This document shows positions 7,818 through 17,300 of a stretch of 64,000 nt of DNA, in pieces; positions within the stretch are counted from its first letter, which is position 1; the number at the start of each line of letters is the position of its first letter. The translations under genes were made by a program, and so were the position numbers. The DNA is from CAZRQL01 sp964602415 (lineage in GTDB: Bacteria > Bacteroidota > Bacteroidia > Cytophagales > Flammeovirgaceae), in contig CAZRQL010000003.1 in the NCBI GenBank assembly GCA_964602415.1, positions 1 through 64,000 on the forward strand, given 5' to 3'. The notes beneath the pieces are model-generated. The model was not told the DNA's origin. It searched no databases and saw only the letters and a list, made by a program, of their open reading frames with translations.

Positions 7818-8798
7818 ATGGATAATTTGGAAGAATTTAAAAAAAGGCTAATAGCCTTAGAAGAGGAGAAGGAAGCTCAGCAGCAAATGTTTGTGATGAC
7901 TCAACAATACCTCAAAAAAGTTCAGGCCACTCTTGAGGAAGAAATTAACTCTCAGAGGCAGATGTTTGTGATGGCGCAAGGCTACCTCAAAGATTTAAAG
8001 TCTGATTTGGAGAACTCTAAGGGGCAGCTTGAAAAGGCAAACAAGCAACTCATGGATAGCATCAACTATTCTGTACGAATCCAAAGAGCCTTGTTTCAAA
8101 CCGAATCTTTTACCCAAAATGTTTTTCCAAAGTCGTTTTTGTTTTTCAAGCCCAGAGATTTACTTAGTGGGGATCTTTATTGGTTTTTTGAAAAAAATGG
8201 TAAAAAATATGCCACTGCGGTAGATTGCACAGGGCATGGCGTTGCAGGGGCACTTTTGAGTATGCTGATTATTTCTTTGCTCAGGCGTGCTACCGTTGAG
8301 CAGTCTTTTGACAGTCCTGCGGAGATTATTACATTTATTGGGGCTGAATTTTACAGATACACCGCTTCAGACCTTACCCAAACCGGCCTTTATGACAGTT
8401 TTGATGTTGCCATGCTCGAAGTGGACATCCACAACCGAAAGCTGAGGTATTGTGGAGTGAACCGTCCGCTTGTCATGGTTGCAGACGGTGAAAGTAAAGT
8501 CATAAAGGGCACCCGCATACCAGTAGGTTTGTACAAAAATATTGACCTCAATGTGGAGCAAGTCGAACTGAGCTATACCCCCAGCACGACTGCTTATATT
8601 TTTTCTGATGGCATCACCGACCAGTTTGGTGGCGAACAAGGTAGCAAACTTACCCTCAAAAGGCTAACTCAAATTTTGGAAGATATAGACAAATTACCTA
8701 TATTTGAACGAAAAGTTGCGTTGGAGCAATTTTTTGCTCAATGGATAAAAGGCCAAAAGCAAATAGACGATATTTTACTCTTAGCAATACAATTATGA
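7818..8798 (+). CDS. Coiled-coil SpoIIE/PP2C-type serine phosphatase
   Basis: 326 residues from ATG at 7818, which is preceded by an AGAGGGG-type ribosome site; an in-frame TTG at 7791 inside the previous gene is rejected. Residues 1-90 are a coiled coil holding a repeated segment (QQMFVMTQQYLKK and RQMFVMAQGYLKD, 25 residues apart). The rest is a PP2C SpoIIE catalytic domain: PRDLLSGDLYWF and DCTGHGVAGALLSML supply metal-binding aspartates, followed by GVNRPLVMV and FSDGITDQFGG. Such enzymes dephosphorylate STAS-domain anti-anti-sigma proteins. No transmembrane sensor is present, so the coiled coil is the probable input or oligomerisation part. The downstream 148-residue gene overlaps by the ATGA arrangement and is a likely partner. 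Confidence 0.9.
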   Translation: MDNLEEFKKRLIALEEEKEAQQQMFVMTQQYLKKVQATLEEEINSQRQMFVMAQGYLKDLKSDLENSKGQLEKANKQLMDSINYSVRIQRALFQTESFTQNVFPKSFLFFKPRDLLSGDLYWFFEKNGKKYATAVDCTGHGVAGALLSMLIISLLRRATVEQSFDSPAEIITFIGAEFYRYTASDLTQTGLYDSFDVAMLEVDIHNRKLRYCGVNRPLVMVADGESKVIKGTRIPVGLYKNIDLNVEQVELSYTPSTTAYIFSDGITDQFGGEQGSKLTLKRLTQILEDIDKLPIFERKVALEQFFAQWIKGQKQIDDILLLAIQL

Positions 8799-9241
8799 CT
8801 TCTGTAGAACAAAAACTTAAAGAATTAAATAAAGAATACCAACTCGTTTATCAACACTCCGATGCCAATGTTTATGTAGTTGGTGAGTCCATGGTTTGCG
8901 AACTTATTTCCCCTTATGTTACAATAGAAAAGTTTCAGGAACTGTTTGGGGAACTTTCTAAAATTGTTGAAAAATACGGCATTTCAAAATTTGTTTTTGA
9001 CAAACGCTCTTTGCGGACTTTTCACCAGCCCTCTATGGAGTGGTATTTTGTTTACTGGAAGGAACAAATGTATCAAAAGGGTTTAAAAAGCCACAGAAAA
9101 ATTTTACCTGTTGGGTTGGATTGGTTTGCCGATGCGGTCAAGGCGGGGCGAGAGTTTATAAGAGAAAAGCATCCTGATTGCATAGCCTTTAAATTGGATA
9201 TGAAGTATGTGGATAGCATAGAAGAGGGGCTAAACTCTTAG
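8795..9241 (+). CDS. Conserved hypothetical protein coupled to the SpoIIE phosphatase (SpoIIAA-like?)
   Basis: 148 residues from ATG at 8795. The start overlaps the phosphatase stop (ATGA), indicating translational coupling; an earlier in-frame ATG at 8741 lies inside the phosphatase gene and is less likely. I do not recognise a named family. The protein is soluble, with an alternating beta/alpha pattern (YVVGESMVCELISP, a helix, then ISKFVFDKRSL) that resembles SpoIIAA/STAS-like folds of about 130-150 residues. The phosphorylatable DSSG motif is not present. Direct coupling to a SpoIIE phosphatase suggests a substrate or regulator, but this rests on position only. Confidence 0.75.
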   Translation: MTSVEQKLKELNKEYQLVYQHSDANVYVVGESMVCELISPYVTIEKFQELFGELSKIVEKYGISKFVFDKRSLRTFHQPSMEWYFVYWKEQMYQKGLKSHRKILPVGLDWFADAVKAGREFIREKHPDCIAFKLDMKYVDSIEEGLNS

Positions 9242-9309
9242 CCAAATAAGTTTAAGTCGTCTTACATGGTGGATTCATAGATAAATTGATAGTCCAAATT
9301 CATTATTGC

Positions 9310-9813
9310 ATGAGTTTATTAAATCGTAAAGTTCTTATTCTCAATGCTGATTATAGAGCCTTATCGGTTTGTAATGTGTACAAGGCTTTTATTTTGGTCT
9401 ATTTGGACAAAGCGGTGGTAGTTGATAGAGCCAAAGACCATAAAATCAGGACTGTAACGGCCAGCTACGAAATACCTACCATTATCAAGTTGCATAGCTA
9501 TGTAAGCGTTCCTTACAAGGGAGTTATGCTTTCACGGCAAAATATTTTCAAAAGAGACAATCACCGTTGTGTGTATTGTGGTAACCACCAAAACCTCACG
9601 TTAGACCATGTCCTTCCTCGCTCTCGGGGTGGAAATACTTCTTGGACTAATTTGGTTACGGCCTGCAAGTTTTGCAATGCCAAAAAAGGAGATAATTTGC
9701 CGGAGGAGGCAGGTATGAATTTGCCATATAAGCCTTATAAACCCTCTTTTGTGCTATTTATGAAAGACTCTACCCATGGCTATGAAGAGAGTTGGAAGCC
9801 TTTTCTGCAATAA
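9310..9813 (+). CDS. HNH endonuclease family protein
   Basis: 167 residues from ATG at 9310; an upstream in-frame TTG at 9286 is rejected. The N-terminal part (LNRKVLILNADYRALSVCNV) is the usual lead-in of the widespread bacterial HNH group, followed by an HNH core with two Cys pairs: CVYCG, then LTLDHVLPRSRGG and NLVTACKFCNAKKG. The Cys4 set binds structural zinc and the DH/N residues form the beta-beta-alpha metal site. Stand-alone members of this type are conserved across Bacteroidota and have no proven role; DNA repair or restriction is possible. Nothing around it suggests a mobile element. Confidence 0.9.
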   Translation: MSLLNRKVLILNADYRALSVCNVYKAFILVYLDKAVVVDRAKDHKIRTVTASYEIPTIIKLHSYVSVPYKGVMLSRQNIFKRDNHRCVYCGNHQNLTLDHVLPRSRGGNTSWTNLVTACKFCNAKKGDNLPEEAGMNLPYKPYKPSFVLFMKDSTHGYEESWKPFLQ

Positions 9814-9888
9814 CCGGATGATGCCCTCTGTTTATGGGTTTGTGCAATTATCTTCAACCATTTATGCTTATTTATTGTTTTCAATGAG

Positions 9889-10626
9889 ATGTTAAAAATA
9901 CTTGCACTTTTATTAGCTGCCACAGGGCTTGTCTTTGGGCAAGACAAAAAATTCACAAGGGGTCAGGTTGAGGTTTATGCTGAGTCTGAATTTTTATACC
10001 GCCGCGAGTACGTCGCGGGGATCAACCTTCACACCAACGGTGGGCTTTTGGGGGGGATAATCGGCAGAGCATCTTTTGCTCGTTCGCCGAGCCGTTTCCA
10101 TTCTATTAGCTTTGAAGCTGTTGAGATTAAGAGCCTTAGAGAGATTAGGTTTTTTGCCTCCAGTAATCCGGTGGTTCCTTTTAAGGTAAACCGCCTTTAT
10201 GTGCTCAGACCTTCTTACGGGCGTGAATACATGCTGTTTCGCAAAGCCAAAGATCAAGGTATTCAAGTTAATTTATTGCTTTCTGCCGGTCCGGCCATTG
10301 GGTTGTTATCGCCTTATATGATAGTTTATCAGGGTGAAACTGTGCCCTACGATCCTAAAAAACATGATTTTAGAGATATTGAGACCGTTGCTTCTGCTAC
10401 AGAGGGTTGGCCTTTGATGACAGGAAGAATCGGGTTGACAACCAAGGTTGCCTTTACTTTTGAGTTTGGTGCTTTTAAAAACAGTGTATCAGGTTTTGAG
10501 TTGGGGGTAGTCAACGATCTTTTTGACAGAAAAATGGTCATTTTAGACGATGGAATAAACTCCATTCCCAATCATAATAACTTCACATCAATATATGTGA
10601 GTTGGTACTTTGGGATTAGACGTTAG
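9889..10626 (+). CDS. Exported conserved hypothetical protein, probable outer-membrane beta-barrel
   Basis: 245 residues with a clear signal peptide (MLKILALLLAATGLVFG, cleaved before QDKK). The mature part is rich in alternating hydrophobic and aromatic strands (VEVYAESEFLYRREYVAG, RIGLTTKVAFTFEFGAF) and ends in SIYVSWYFGIRR, which fits a small barrel with an aromatic-rich final strand. I do not recognise a named family beyond this. It converges on the small minus-strand gene at 10623, with a 4-base overlap. Function unknown. Confidence 0.78.
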   Translation: MLKILALLLAATGLVFGQDKKFTRGQVEVYAESEFLYRREYVAGINLHTNGGLLGGIIGRASFARSPSRFHSISFEAVEIKSLREIRFFASSNPVVPFKVNRLYVLRPSYGREYMLFRKAKDQGIQVNLLLSAGPAIGLLSPYMIVYQGETVPYDPKKHDFRDIETVASATEGWPLMTGRIGLTTKVAFTFEFGAFKNSVSGFELGVVNDLFDRKMVILDDGINSIPNHNNFTSIYVSWYFGIRR

Positions 10627-10937
10627 TCAAAATTTATTCCGTTGATTTGCAGTTGTTCAATGGCGGGTAGGTGGACACTGTCTTTCATACTGAAGAACAA
10701 AAATTGAATATGTTCGGATAGCCCGTCTAAATCAAGAGACATTGCCTTTGGAACTTTTTCTTCTTTAAGTTTAAAAGTGCAGATTATATGAACAGGGTAA
10801 GTGTTTTTGTTTTCTATTTTGATATTGATATATTTTCCGCCGCTTATTTTTGCATCTTTTACATAAAAAAAGAACTCAACGTTTTGCTGTGAGTGAAATA
10901 AACTCCATCCTTGACTCAAAATAACAATCAAAACCAT
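10623..10937 (-). CDS. Small hypothetical protein with N-terminal membrane anchor
   Basis: 104 residues if translation starts at ATG 10937; the open frame continues upstream, but that stretch lies antisense to the lipoprotein gene. A hydrophobic start (MVLIVILSQGWSLF) is followed by a beta-rich region (FFFYVKDAKISGGKYINIKI) that looks like an extracytoplasmic domain. I recognise no family. The start codon overlaps that of the divergent lipoprotein gene (10936), which leaves no room for separate promoters unless they lie inside the opposite gene. One of the two starts may therefore be wrong. Coding status is plausible but not certain. Confidence 0.5.
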   Translation of the reverse strand: MVLIVILSQGWSLFHSQQNVEFFFYVKDAKISGGKYINIKIENKNTYPVHIICTFKLKEEKVPKAMSLDLDGLSEHIQFLFFSMKDSVHLPAIEQLQINGINFD

Positions 10938-11469
10938 GAGGTTCATAAAAGATAACAATATTTGGCTCAAAGTTATAATCTTAGTTTGTCTGTATGGCTG
11001 CAAGTTGGAAAAAGATGAAAATATAGATGCAGGAACAGTAAACGAGGAAATTAGGAATCGTAAGCCAATAAGAATTACTGCCGGTGAGGTGCTATCGGTT
11101 TGCAATCAGTATGGGGAGATATTCTCTGCTTATTACGCCGCTGACTCTGACTATTGTGGTATTGTAGGGCAAACCCCCAATAGGCTTCCGGATTCTTTAG
11201 CCTATCTTTGTAAAGATATAAGAGTGGTCTGTACACAAGAAATGGCCGTTTATGAGAAGGAGAAAATGCTCTTTCTTTCTTATCGGGAGGCATACAATCA
11301 AGGCATTCATGCAGGCGGCAGCCTCCAGTCTATCAACGATTCCACTACCCTCTACACGTACGGAGTTAAAGGAGGAATGATTACTTTTGAGTTGAATAGG
11401 CGTGAAATAGCCAAAATGATCTACCGCAAAAAGACAGAACCTAAAAATTGGTTTAAAAAGAAAGACTAA
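10936..11469 (+). CDS. Putative lipoprotein of unknown function
   Basis: 177 residues. A basic N-terminus and hydrophobic segment end in a lipobox-like LYGC with the candidate lipidated Cys at residue 22, followed by KLEKDEN. The mature part has several cysteines (SVCNQY, DYCGIV, YLCKDIRVVC) that could form disulfides in the periplasm. The C-terminus is strongly basic. No family is recognised. The gene overlaps the divergent 10623-10937 gene at its start and the TPR/binding-protein gene by 4 bases at its end. Confidence 0.72.
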   Translation: MRFIKDNNIWLKVIILVCLYGCKLEKDENIDAGTVNEEIRNRKPIRITAGEVLSVCNQYGEIFSAYYAADSDYCGIVGQTPNRLPDSLAYLCKDIRVVCTQEMAVYEKEKMLFLSYREAYNQGIHAGGSLQSINDSTTLYTYGVKGGMITFELNRREIAKMIYRKKTEPKNWFKKKD

Positions 11470-13139
11470 GGTTCAAAAGAATTTACGATTTCCAAATCCC
11501 CGTTCACAAACTTTACAATAGGAAAATAGCGGTTGTCTTTTGATCGCCTCAGGTCAATGCCGTGAAATATTCCCCATCTTTTTGGGTCGTTTTTGTGAAG
11601 TTTAGCAAGGGTGTTTTTTCCATAAGCATGGAGATTTTTTGTAAAATATATCATAATTTCATAACCCATGTAAGAAGGTTCAAAAGGAGTAATATTACAG
11701 AGTTGTGTAAAATCACTTATGAATTTGATATGGATACTGTCTTGGTGCGAAACAAAAGTTGGTGCCAAAACATAAGCATTGAGATTTTCAAGCTGAGTGT
11801 AGTGTATTTGGTTGAAATCCAGCCAATTTTCTGGTATCAGAAGCGGTCTTTTTCCGCTTAGATTTGAAAAAGCACTCACCAGAGTCATGGCGTTCACTTC
11901 ATCCCGCACAGCCGAAAAAAAATGATGGTTTATTTTTTCTGACTCGGCTATTTTTAGCTCTGCCAACAGTTTTGGGAATAAGTTTTTTTCTCTTGTCATC
12001 TTAAAAAACGTACGCACCTGACCGCCGTTTTTTTCAAAAGCATCCGCATGGGCTTTTGCAGCCAAGCTATCGGACTTTGTATCATCGTATATGATATGAG
12101 CTATTTTGCTTTCTAAATAAGAACTTGCAAACCCAGCTGATACAACAGACTGGGTTTTTAAAGAACTTGCAAGTGAGTAAGTATAAGGATGTTCTAAGTT
12201 GATACCTTCTACCGACCAGAGTGGATAAACGATGGGTATTTGGTAGTGAGAAGCAAACTCTTGTGCCAGAATAAAATTTGTCGGGGTAACGGGACCGACA
12301 AACAAATCCATTCCACGCAATTCAGGCGAAGTGAAAAAATTAACTATTCGAGAGCTATCTTTTTCAGAATCAAATATGTATATTTTTACTGGTATGCCGG
12401 CACTATCCAACTCTTTGACAGCCAACCGTACGCCTTGCAAAAAGTCAATGTATCGCTGCGAGTTGTGAAAAGGTATAAAAGGGCTGATTCTTTCAACACC
12501 CAAAGGCAAAAAAAATGCGATTCTGATGGTGTCTTTTTTTCTTTCTTGGGTAAGGGGTGTCTTGGGTAAGGCAAACTTTTGGCGTAAGCGAGGAAGGATA
12601 TCTTGAGGTCTTTGATCGGGTGGCAGTTGTAAAATTTTGGCAAAAAGCAGGTCATCAGGTATTTTTTCAGGGGCTATTTTATTGATTTCTAATATTCTTT
12701 TTGAATCAAGGGGAGACAAATATTTTTTGCAGGCATTGCGTGAAGTAGTCAGCACAGAAGGATCTTTTATTCTTTGGAAAATTTTGAGTCCTTCTTCATA
12801 ATTCAGGCTCTCAAATTCTAAAGTACCCAACACCAATCGCACTTCGTCTTTCAAAAGTGAGGGAGGCAATGGACTTTCAAGCAGTTGAGAAAGGATGGCC
12901 TTGGATTCTGCTTTCTTGTTGAGATGATAATGGCACATGCCCAAAAAATACTTGCTGTACTGCTCATAAGGGTTGGGACTTTTGTCCAAAATGGTTTGGA
13001 ATACCTCAGCCGCCGCTGCATAGTTTGCCGCTGAATACAAAGTCTTGCCGTAGTCGTATCGCTTAGAAATGACCGAAACTTGAGATTGAGCAGTTGCAAA
13101 ACAGCCCAAGATGAAAATTACGCTAAGGGTCTGTCGCAT
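11466..13139 (-). CDS. TPR plus periplasmic-binding-protein-like (type I) fusion protein
   Basis: 557 residues with a signal peptide (VIFILGCFATAQSQ). Residues about 25-150 are TPR-like helical repeats (YSAANYAAAAEVFQTILDKS, YYEEGL-type motifs). From about 200 a receptor-ligand-binding fold begins: IRIAFFLPLG, FLQGVRLAVKELDSAG, MDLFVGPVTPTNF, IPIVYPLWS and later IIYDDTKSDSLAAKAHADAF. This order resembles LpoA of Gammaproteobacteria (helical repeats plus a substrate-binding-like domain that activates a penicillin-binding protein) and also Bacteroidota amino-acid-binding-like proteins. No transporter genes are adjacent, so a signalling or scaffold role is more likely than uptake. The gene is 19 bases downstream of the STAS gene on the same strand. 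Confidence 0.82.
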   Translation of the reverse strand: MRQTLSVIFILGCFATAQSQVSVISKRYDYGKTLYSAANYAAAAEVFQTILDKSPNPYEQYSKYFLGMCHYHLNKKAESKAILSQLLESPLPPSLLKDEVRLVLGTLEFESLNYEEGLKIFQRIKDPSVLTTSRNACKKYLSPLDSKRILEINKIAPEKIPDDLLFAKILQLPPDQRPQDILPRLRQKFALPKTPLTQERKKDTIRIAFFLPLGVERISPFIPFHNSQRYIDFLQGVRLAVKELDSAGIPVKIYIFDSEKDSSRIVNFFTSPELRGMDLFVGPVTPTNFILAQEFASHYQIPIVYPLWSVEGINLEHPYTYSLASSLKTQSVVSAGFASSYLESKIAHIIYDDTKSDSLAAKAHADAFEKNGGQVRTFFKMTREKNLFPKLLAELKIAESEKINHHFFSAVRDEVNAMTLVSAFSNLSGKRPLLIPENWLDFNQIHYTQLENLNAYVLAPTFVSHQDSIHIKFISDFTQLCNITPFEPSYMGYEIMIYFTKNLHAYGKNTLAKLHKNDPKRWGIFHGIDLRRSKDNRYFPIVKFVNGDLEIVNSFEP

Positions 13140-13158
13140 GAGTGAAATCTATTAAAAA

Positions 13159-13542
13159 TCAGTCTATTTCTTCTTCTGATTGGAGGTCTTTCTCAATCTC
13201 GTGCAAGAATACGGCATCAACTGCCTCCTGTCTGGTCGGGAGTATGTGAAATATGGTATCTAATTTTGAAATACCAATCAGTTTGCTTACAAATTCATTG
13301 ATACCGGTCAAAACCATAATCCCATTGGCTTCCGTTGCAAGCCTGTTGGCAATAAGCAATGAGCTAAGTCCCGATGAATCTATGTACTTTACAAATGACA
13401 AATCCAAAATCAGATTGGTAGTACCTGCTTGAAAAAGGGTGATAAATTCTGATTTGAGTTTGGGAGCGATAAGGGTGTCAAGTTTTTCTTCGTTGAGACT
13501 CAGTACAGTATATTTTTCAGACTTATCTATATTGTATTTCAT
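13159..13542 (-). CDS. STAS-domain anti-sigma factor antagonist
   Basis: 127 residues from ATG at 13542; an earlier in-frame start would add 11 residues of leader. A single STAS domain is evident, with the phospho-acceptor motif YIDSSGLSSLL (Ser57), which is dephosphorylated by SpoIIE-type phosphatases and phosphorylated by RsbW-type kinases. The C-terminus is acidic (IEKDLQSEEEID). It lies upstream of the TPR/binding-protein gene. Candidate partners in the window are the SpoIIE phosphatase at 7818 and the RsbW-like kinase at 36625, but neither is adjacent, so the pairing is open. Confidence 0.9.
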   Translation of the reverse strand: MKYNIDKSEKYTVLSLNEEKLDTLIAPKLKSEFITLFQAGTTNLILDLSFVKYIDSSGLSSLLIANRLATEANGIMVLTGINEFVSKLIGISKLDTIFHILPTRQEAVDAVFLHEIEKDLQSEEEID

Positions 13543-13684
13543 GCAAAAAAACTTTTTATTCGAATAACAGCGCAATTTATACTTACTCTTCGATTTTACA
13601 AAAATTGCAGGTAATACTTTTTTTGAGGTTTATTCTTAACGCATTCGTCTTATCCCTAAAAAACAGTAAATTACTTTTTTAGGG

Positions 13685-13692
13685 TAATTTTG
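13685..13692 (+). promoter_or_regulatory. Candidate -7 promoter box at the nuoI-like gene
   Basis: TAATTTTG fits TAnnTTTG. It ends on the first base of the GTG codon taken as the start of the NuoI-like gene, so if it is a real promoter the true start is the ATG at 13713. Confidence 0.35.
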
Positions 13693-14363
13693 TGAAAAAA
13701 TCTGCTGCTTCTATGTCTATACCGGCTGTTTTAGTCTCTTTGTTGCAAGGTTTTGCCCTCACCCTTCGCCATATTTGGCGGTCTTTGTTTAGCTGGCATA
13801 AATCAAACCAATATCCCACTCAAAAGGATTACTTTCAAAAACAAAATCAGGGTATCGTTACGCTCACGTATCCATACCAACAAATACCCGTTCCTGAAAA
13901 TGGACGTTATCAGCTTCATAACGAAATAGATGATTGTATTGTTTGCGATAAGTGCGCCGATGTTTGCCCTGTCGATTGCATAGATATTGTTGCCATCAAA
14001 TCCCATCAGAACGTAGGCAAAACCTCCGACGGCACTACCATTAGAATGTACGCCGAAAAGTTTGACATAGACATGGCAAAGTGCTGCTTTTGCGGTCTTT
14101 GTACGGCTGTCTGCCCTACTCAGTGCCTGACTATGACCCCTGTTTTTGATTTTAGTGTTTTGGATATAAATGAGATGAACTTTGGGTTTGCAAAAATGAC
14201 TGCCGAAGAAGCGGCACAAAAAAGACTTGAATACCAAACCAAACTTGAAGAGAGACAAGCTCAAAAGATTGAAAAACCAGACCCAACGTCTCAAACTCCA
14301 ACCACACAAAAACCCAAACTCACTTTCAAACGCAAAGACACCCCGCCCGACGGCTCACTCTAA
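13692..14363 (+). CDS. nuoI: NuoI-like 2x[4Fe-4S] ferredoxin (NADH dehydrogenase subunit I type)
   Basis: 223 residues from GTG at 13692, which has an AGGG seven bases upstream; ATG at 13713 is the alternative. Two complete [4Fe-4S] motifs are seen: CIVCDKCADVCPVDC and CCFCGLCTAVCPTQC. The N-terminal amphipathic stretch (LLQGFALTLRHIWRSLF) and the QYP that follows match NuoI, which carries clusters N6a/N6b in the peripheral arm of complex I. A proline- and lysine-rich tail of about 45 residues extends beyond the core. No other nuo gene is near, which is unusual because nuoI normally lies in the nuo operon, so this may be a second copy or a related ferredoxin. Confidence 0.85.
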   Translation: MKKSAASMSIPAVLVSLLQGFALTLRHIWRSLFSWHKSNQYPTQKDYFQKQNQGIVTLTYPYQQIPVPENGRYQLHNEIDDCIVCDKCADVCPVDCIDIVAIKSHQNVGKTSDGTTIRMYAEKFDIDMAKCCFCGLCTAVCPTQCLTMTPVFDFSVLDINEMNFGFAKMTAEEAAQKRLEYQTKLEERQAQKIEKPDPTSQTPTTQKPKLTFKRKDTPPDGSL

Positions 14364-17300
14364 AATCGTAATGCTACCCGAATAACGCAGTGACAATTTT
14401 CCTAATTCCACCACAAAAAAGTACGAGCCAAAAGGTAGCAATTTTCCGTTGAGCCTTCCGTCCCATGCGTTTTGGCGGTTGTATCCCGTCTGCACAAATA
14501 CCCTTTGACCATATCTGTCAAAAATTTCAATGCGGGCATCGGGATAAGCCTCTATGCCTCTGAGTATCCATGTGTCGTTGATACCGTCTCCATTGGGCGA
14601 AAAGCCTGTCGGGATATTGACTTTGGGCAATACCTCCAATTTCAGACTCAATTCAGTTTCACAGCCTTGCGGATTTTGGATTTTTACGGTGTAATTTATG
14701 ATTTGTGCTTGGGTGGGGTCTTGTAGTTGTGGAGAGATAAAAGTGCTCAGGGCGGTGGGGTCTTCTACGCCTTCATTTGGTAGCCATTGTGCCGAAAGGC
14801 TGCTGTCTTTTGCAATAATGCTAATGAATATTTTTTCCCCATCCAGCACTGACCATTCATTTTTAGCAAGAAAAACATCAGGAAATTGGGACACTTCAAT
14901 GTCTGCTGTGTCTCGAGCTACCGAACCAATAGAGTCGGTGATGGTTATTACGTACCGGGTATGTGTCAAGGGTGCGGCAGTGGGGTTGGGTTCGGAGTCA
15001 GAACTAAGCTCTATTCTGGGTCTCCAAACGTAGCTGTATGGAGGGGTTCCTCCTGCCGCTGTGGGCTTGGCTCCTAATAGGGCGCGTTCTCCCAAACAAA
15101 TTTGTTGATTTTCGCCGGCTTGGGCTTGAAGGGGTGGGTTTATTTTGATGAAGCCACGCCTCAATTCGCTTAAAGAGCGGTTGTCGGAGGCCTGCCAGAT
15201 AAATTCATCTTCCCCTTGGTAGTCTAAATCGGGGCTGTAAACCAGTTGAGACAGCAAAAAAGGAAAAATACTGTCTCCTTGTGAGACAAACTGTCCGTTT
15301 AAGCTCAGTTTGCCATGTTCGGGCAGCTTCGCAATCACAATACTGTTGAGCAAGTCCCCATCCTCATCGAAATAGTCTTTATCAAAGTCCAAACGACTCA
15401 AACTAACCGGACGATTGGCATTGGTAACTTTTGAAAAATCACTTACCTGCGGGATGTCATTGACATCTAAAATAATGATTTTGAATGTGTCGCTAATTAC
15501 ATCTGAATTGTTTTTTTCTTGGGACTGTATTTTAATAACATACTCTTTTTGTGCTTCGTAATTGAAAGAAATAGCGGCAGCAAGTTTGTTTTTATCTTCA
15601 ATAAAAAAATATGAATTATCCCTGAAGACGGCTGTTTCTATAAATGTATAGTTTTCATATACATCAAAAGAGTCTTCATCTACGGTATAAAGAGACCCAA
15701 TGATGATGCCTATATCTTGGTTTTCAGATATGAATCTGTTGGATAGCTCGATGGCAGAAGGTGGTTCGTTGAGGTTTAATACCAGCACGGTAATTAAGGC
15801 CGTATCCCTCAGATTACCGGGGCCATCGTCAATGACTTCCACCATCAACTCAAAAACAGGATTTGATTCATAATCCAATGGGCGGTCGTTGAAAACGGTT
15901 AGAATGCCACTTATTACGTTGAGCCTAAAAGCATTGTCTTTATTACCGCTTAAAATTTTATAGACTATGTCATTGCCGTCGGCATCTTCTGCTTGGATTT
16001 TCCCCACTATTGTACCGATGGCAGAGTTTTCCGGGATGCTAAATGTTTGGTCGTTGATTTTTGGGGGGGTGTTGATGACGATTTCAAAACTTTTTGTTGA
16101 GCGATTGCCGTATTTGTCCACCGCCGTAAATTTTTGAATATAAACCCCCGCTGTATCGTAAATTGCCCCTGATGGTTTGCCTTCTAACTGACTGACTGCT
16201 ATCAAGCTATCGCACTCATCAAATGCCTTCACCGTGTAAAAAACAGGTGCTCCCGCTCTTCCGATTACACGGGCAGGCAGTTCGATGACAGGCGGCAAGG
16301 TGTCAATTACTTCCAGAGTAAAGCTACAACTTGTCGAGTTTCCGCTTGAGTCTTTGACGGAGTATAATTCTTGTGTTTGTCCCACCGGAAACTGCCCTCC
16401 GCTGCCTATTCCAGAGGTAAGTTCATAGATAAGATTGGGACAGTTGTCAGTAGCGAAATTTAGAGGATAGTCCACCTTGGTCAAACAACTGCCTCTTTTT
16501 TGATAAAAAACTAAATCTTTGCAGGCTGTTTTGGGTTTTATTGTGTCTAATACATTGATTTTGAAAGCACAAGAGTCTGATTTGCCCGACTTGTCTTTTA
16601 TGGTATAGCTTATGGTATGGCTGCCACGCGAAAAAAATGCCCCTGAAGGATTGCCTTTTCGCGTGATGCTCTCACCGGTACAGTCGTCCCAAAAGTCGGG
16701 ATTAGGGTATTGAACCGCAACCGAGCAGGCATTGGCGGGCAAATAGACTACCGTGTCGTTGGGGCAGCGAATGGTAGGGTTGGCGGTATCTTGGCGGACT
16801 TTGACCAAAAACTCTACCTCAACCGTATCACAGGCAAATCCCCTAAGTGTGTAAGTTCTTTGTTGCGTGGGGGTGATAACGACTTTGCGCCCTCTGGTGG
16901 TGTCGATATCTACATTAGGCGACCAGTTCCATGTGTAGTTACCTTCGTTTTGGATTTCAAGCGTGAGGGGCGAATTGATGCAGGTGGTGGCTTCTCTTTT
17001 GATGGAAATATCTATGCCATCGGCCAACAGTTTCGGTTCGACCAAATCGAGTGCTTCATCGAGCAGAGATTCTTCCAACACATACGCGTAAGACAGAGTC
17101 GCTTTACCCCCGGGTTTGAGATTTTGGAGTTTGTAGCTAATACAAATCTCTGTGTCGGATGTTTCTGAGCCGCTTGTTCTTCGGCGTGAAGGCAGGCCGC
17201 TCCATGCGTTTTTAGGCTCACGATTGGGAACAATGCCGGTAGAAGATTGAGCACGGCAGTCTTTTGTGCCCAACCCGAGGTAGCAGCCGTACAGTTTGCC

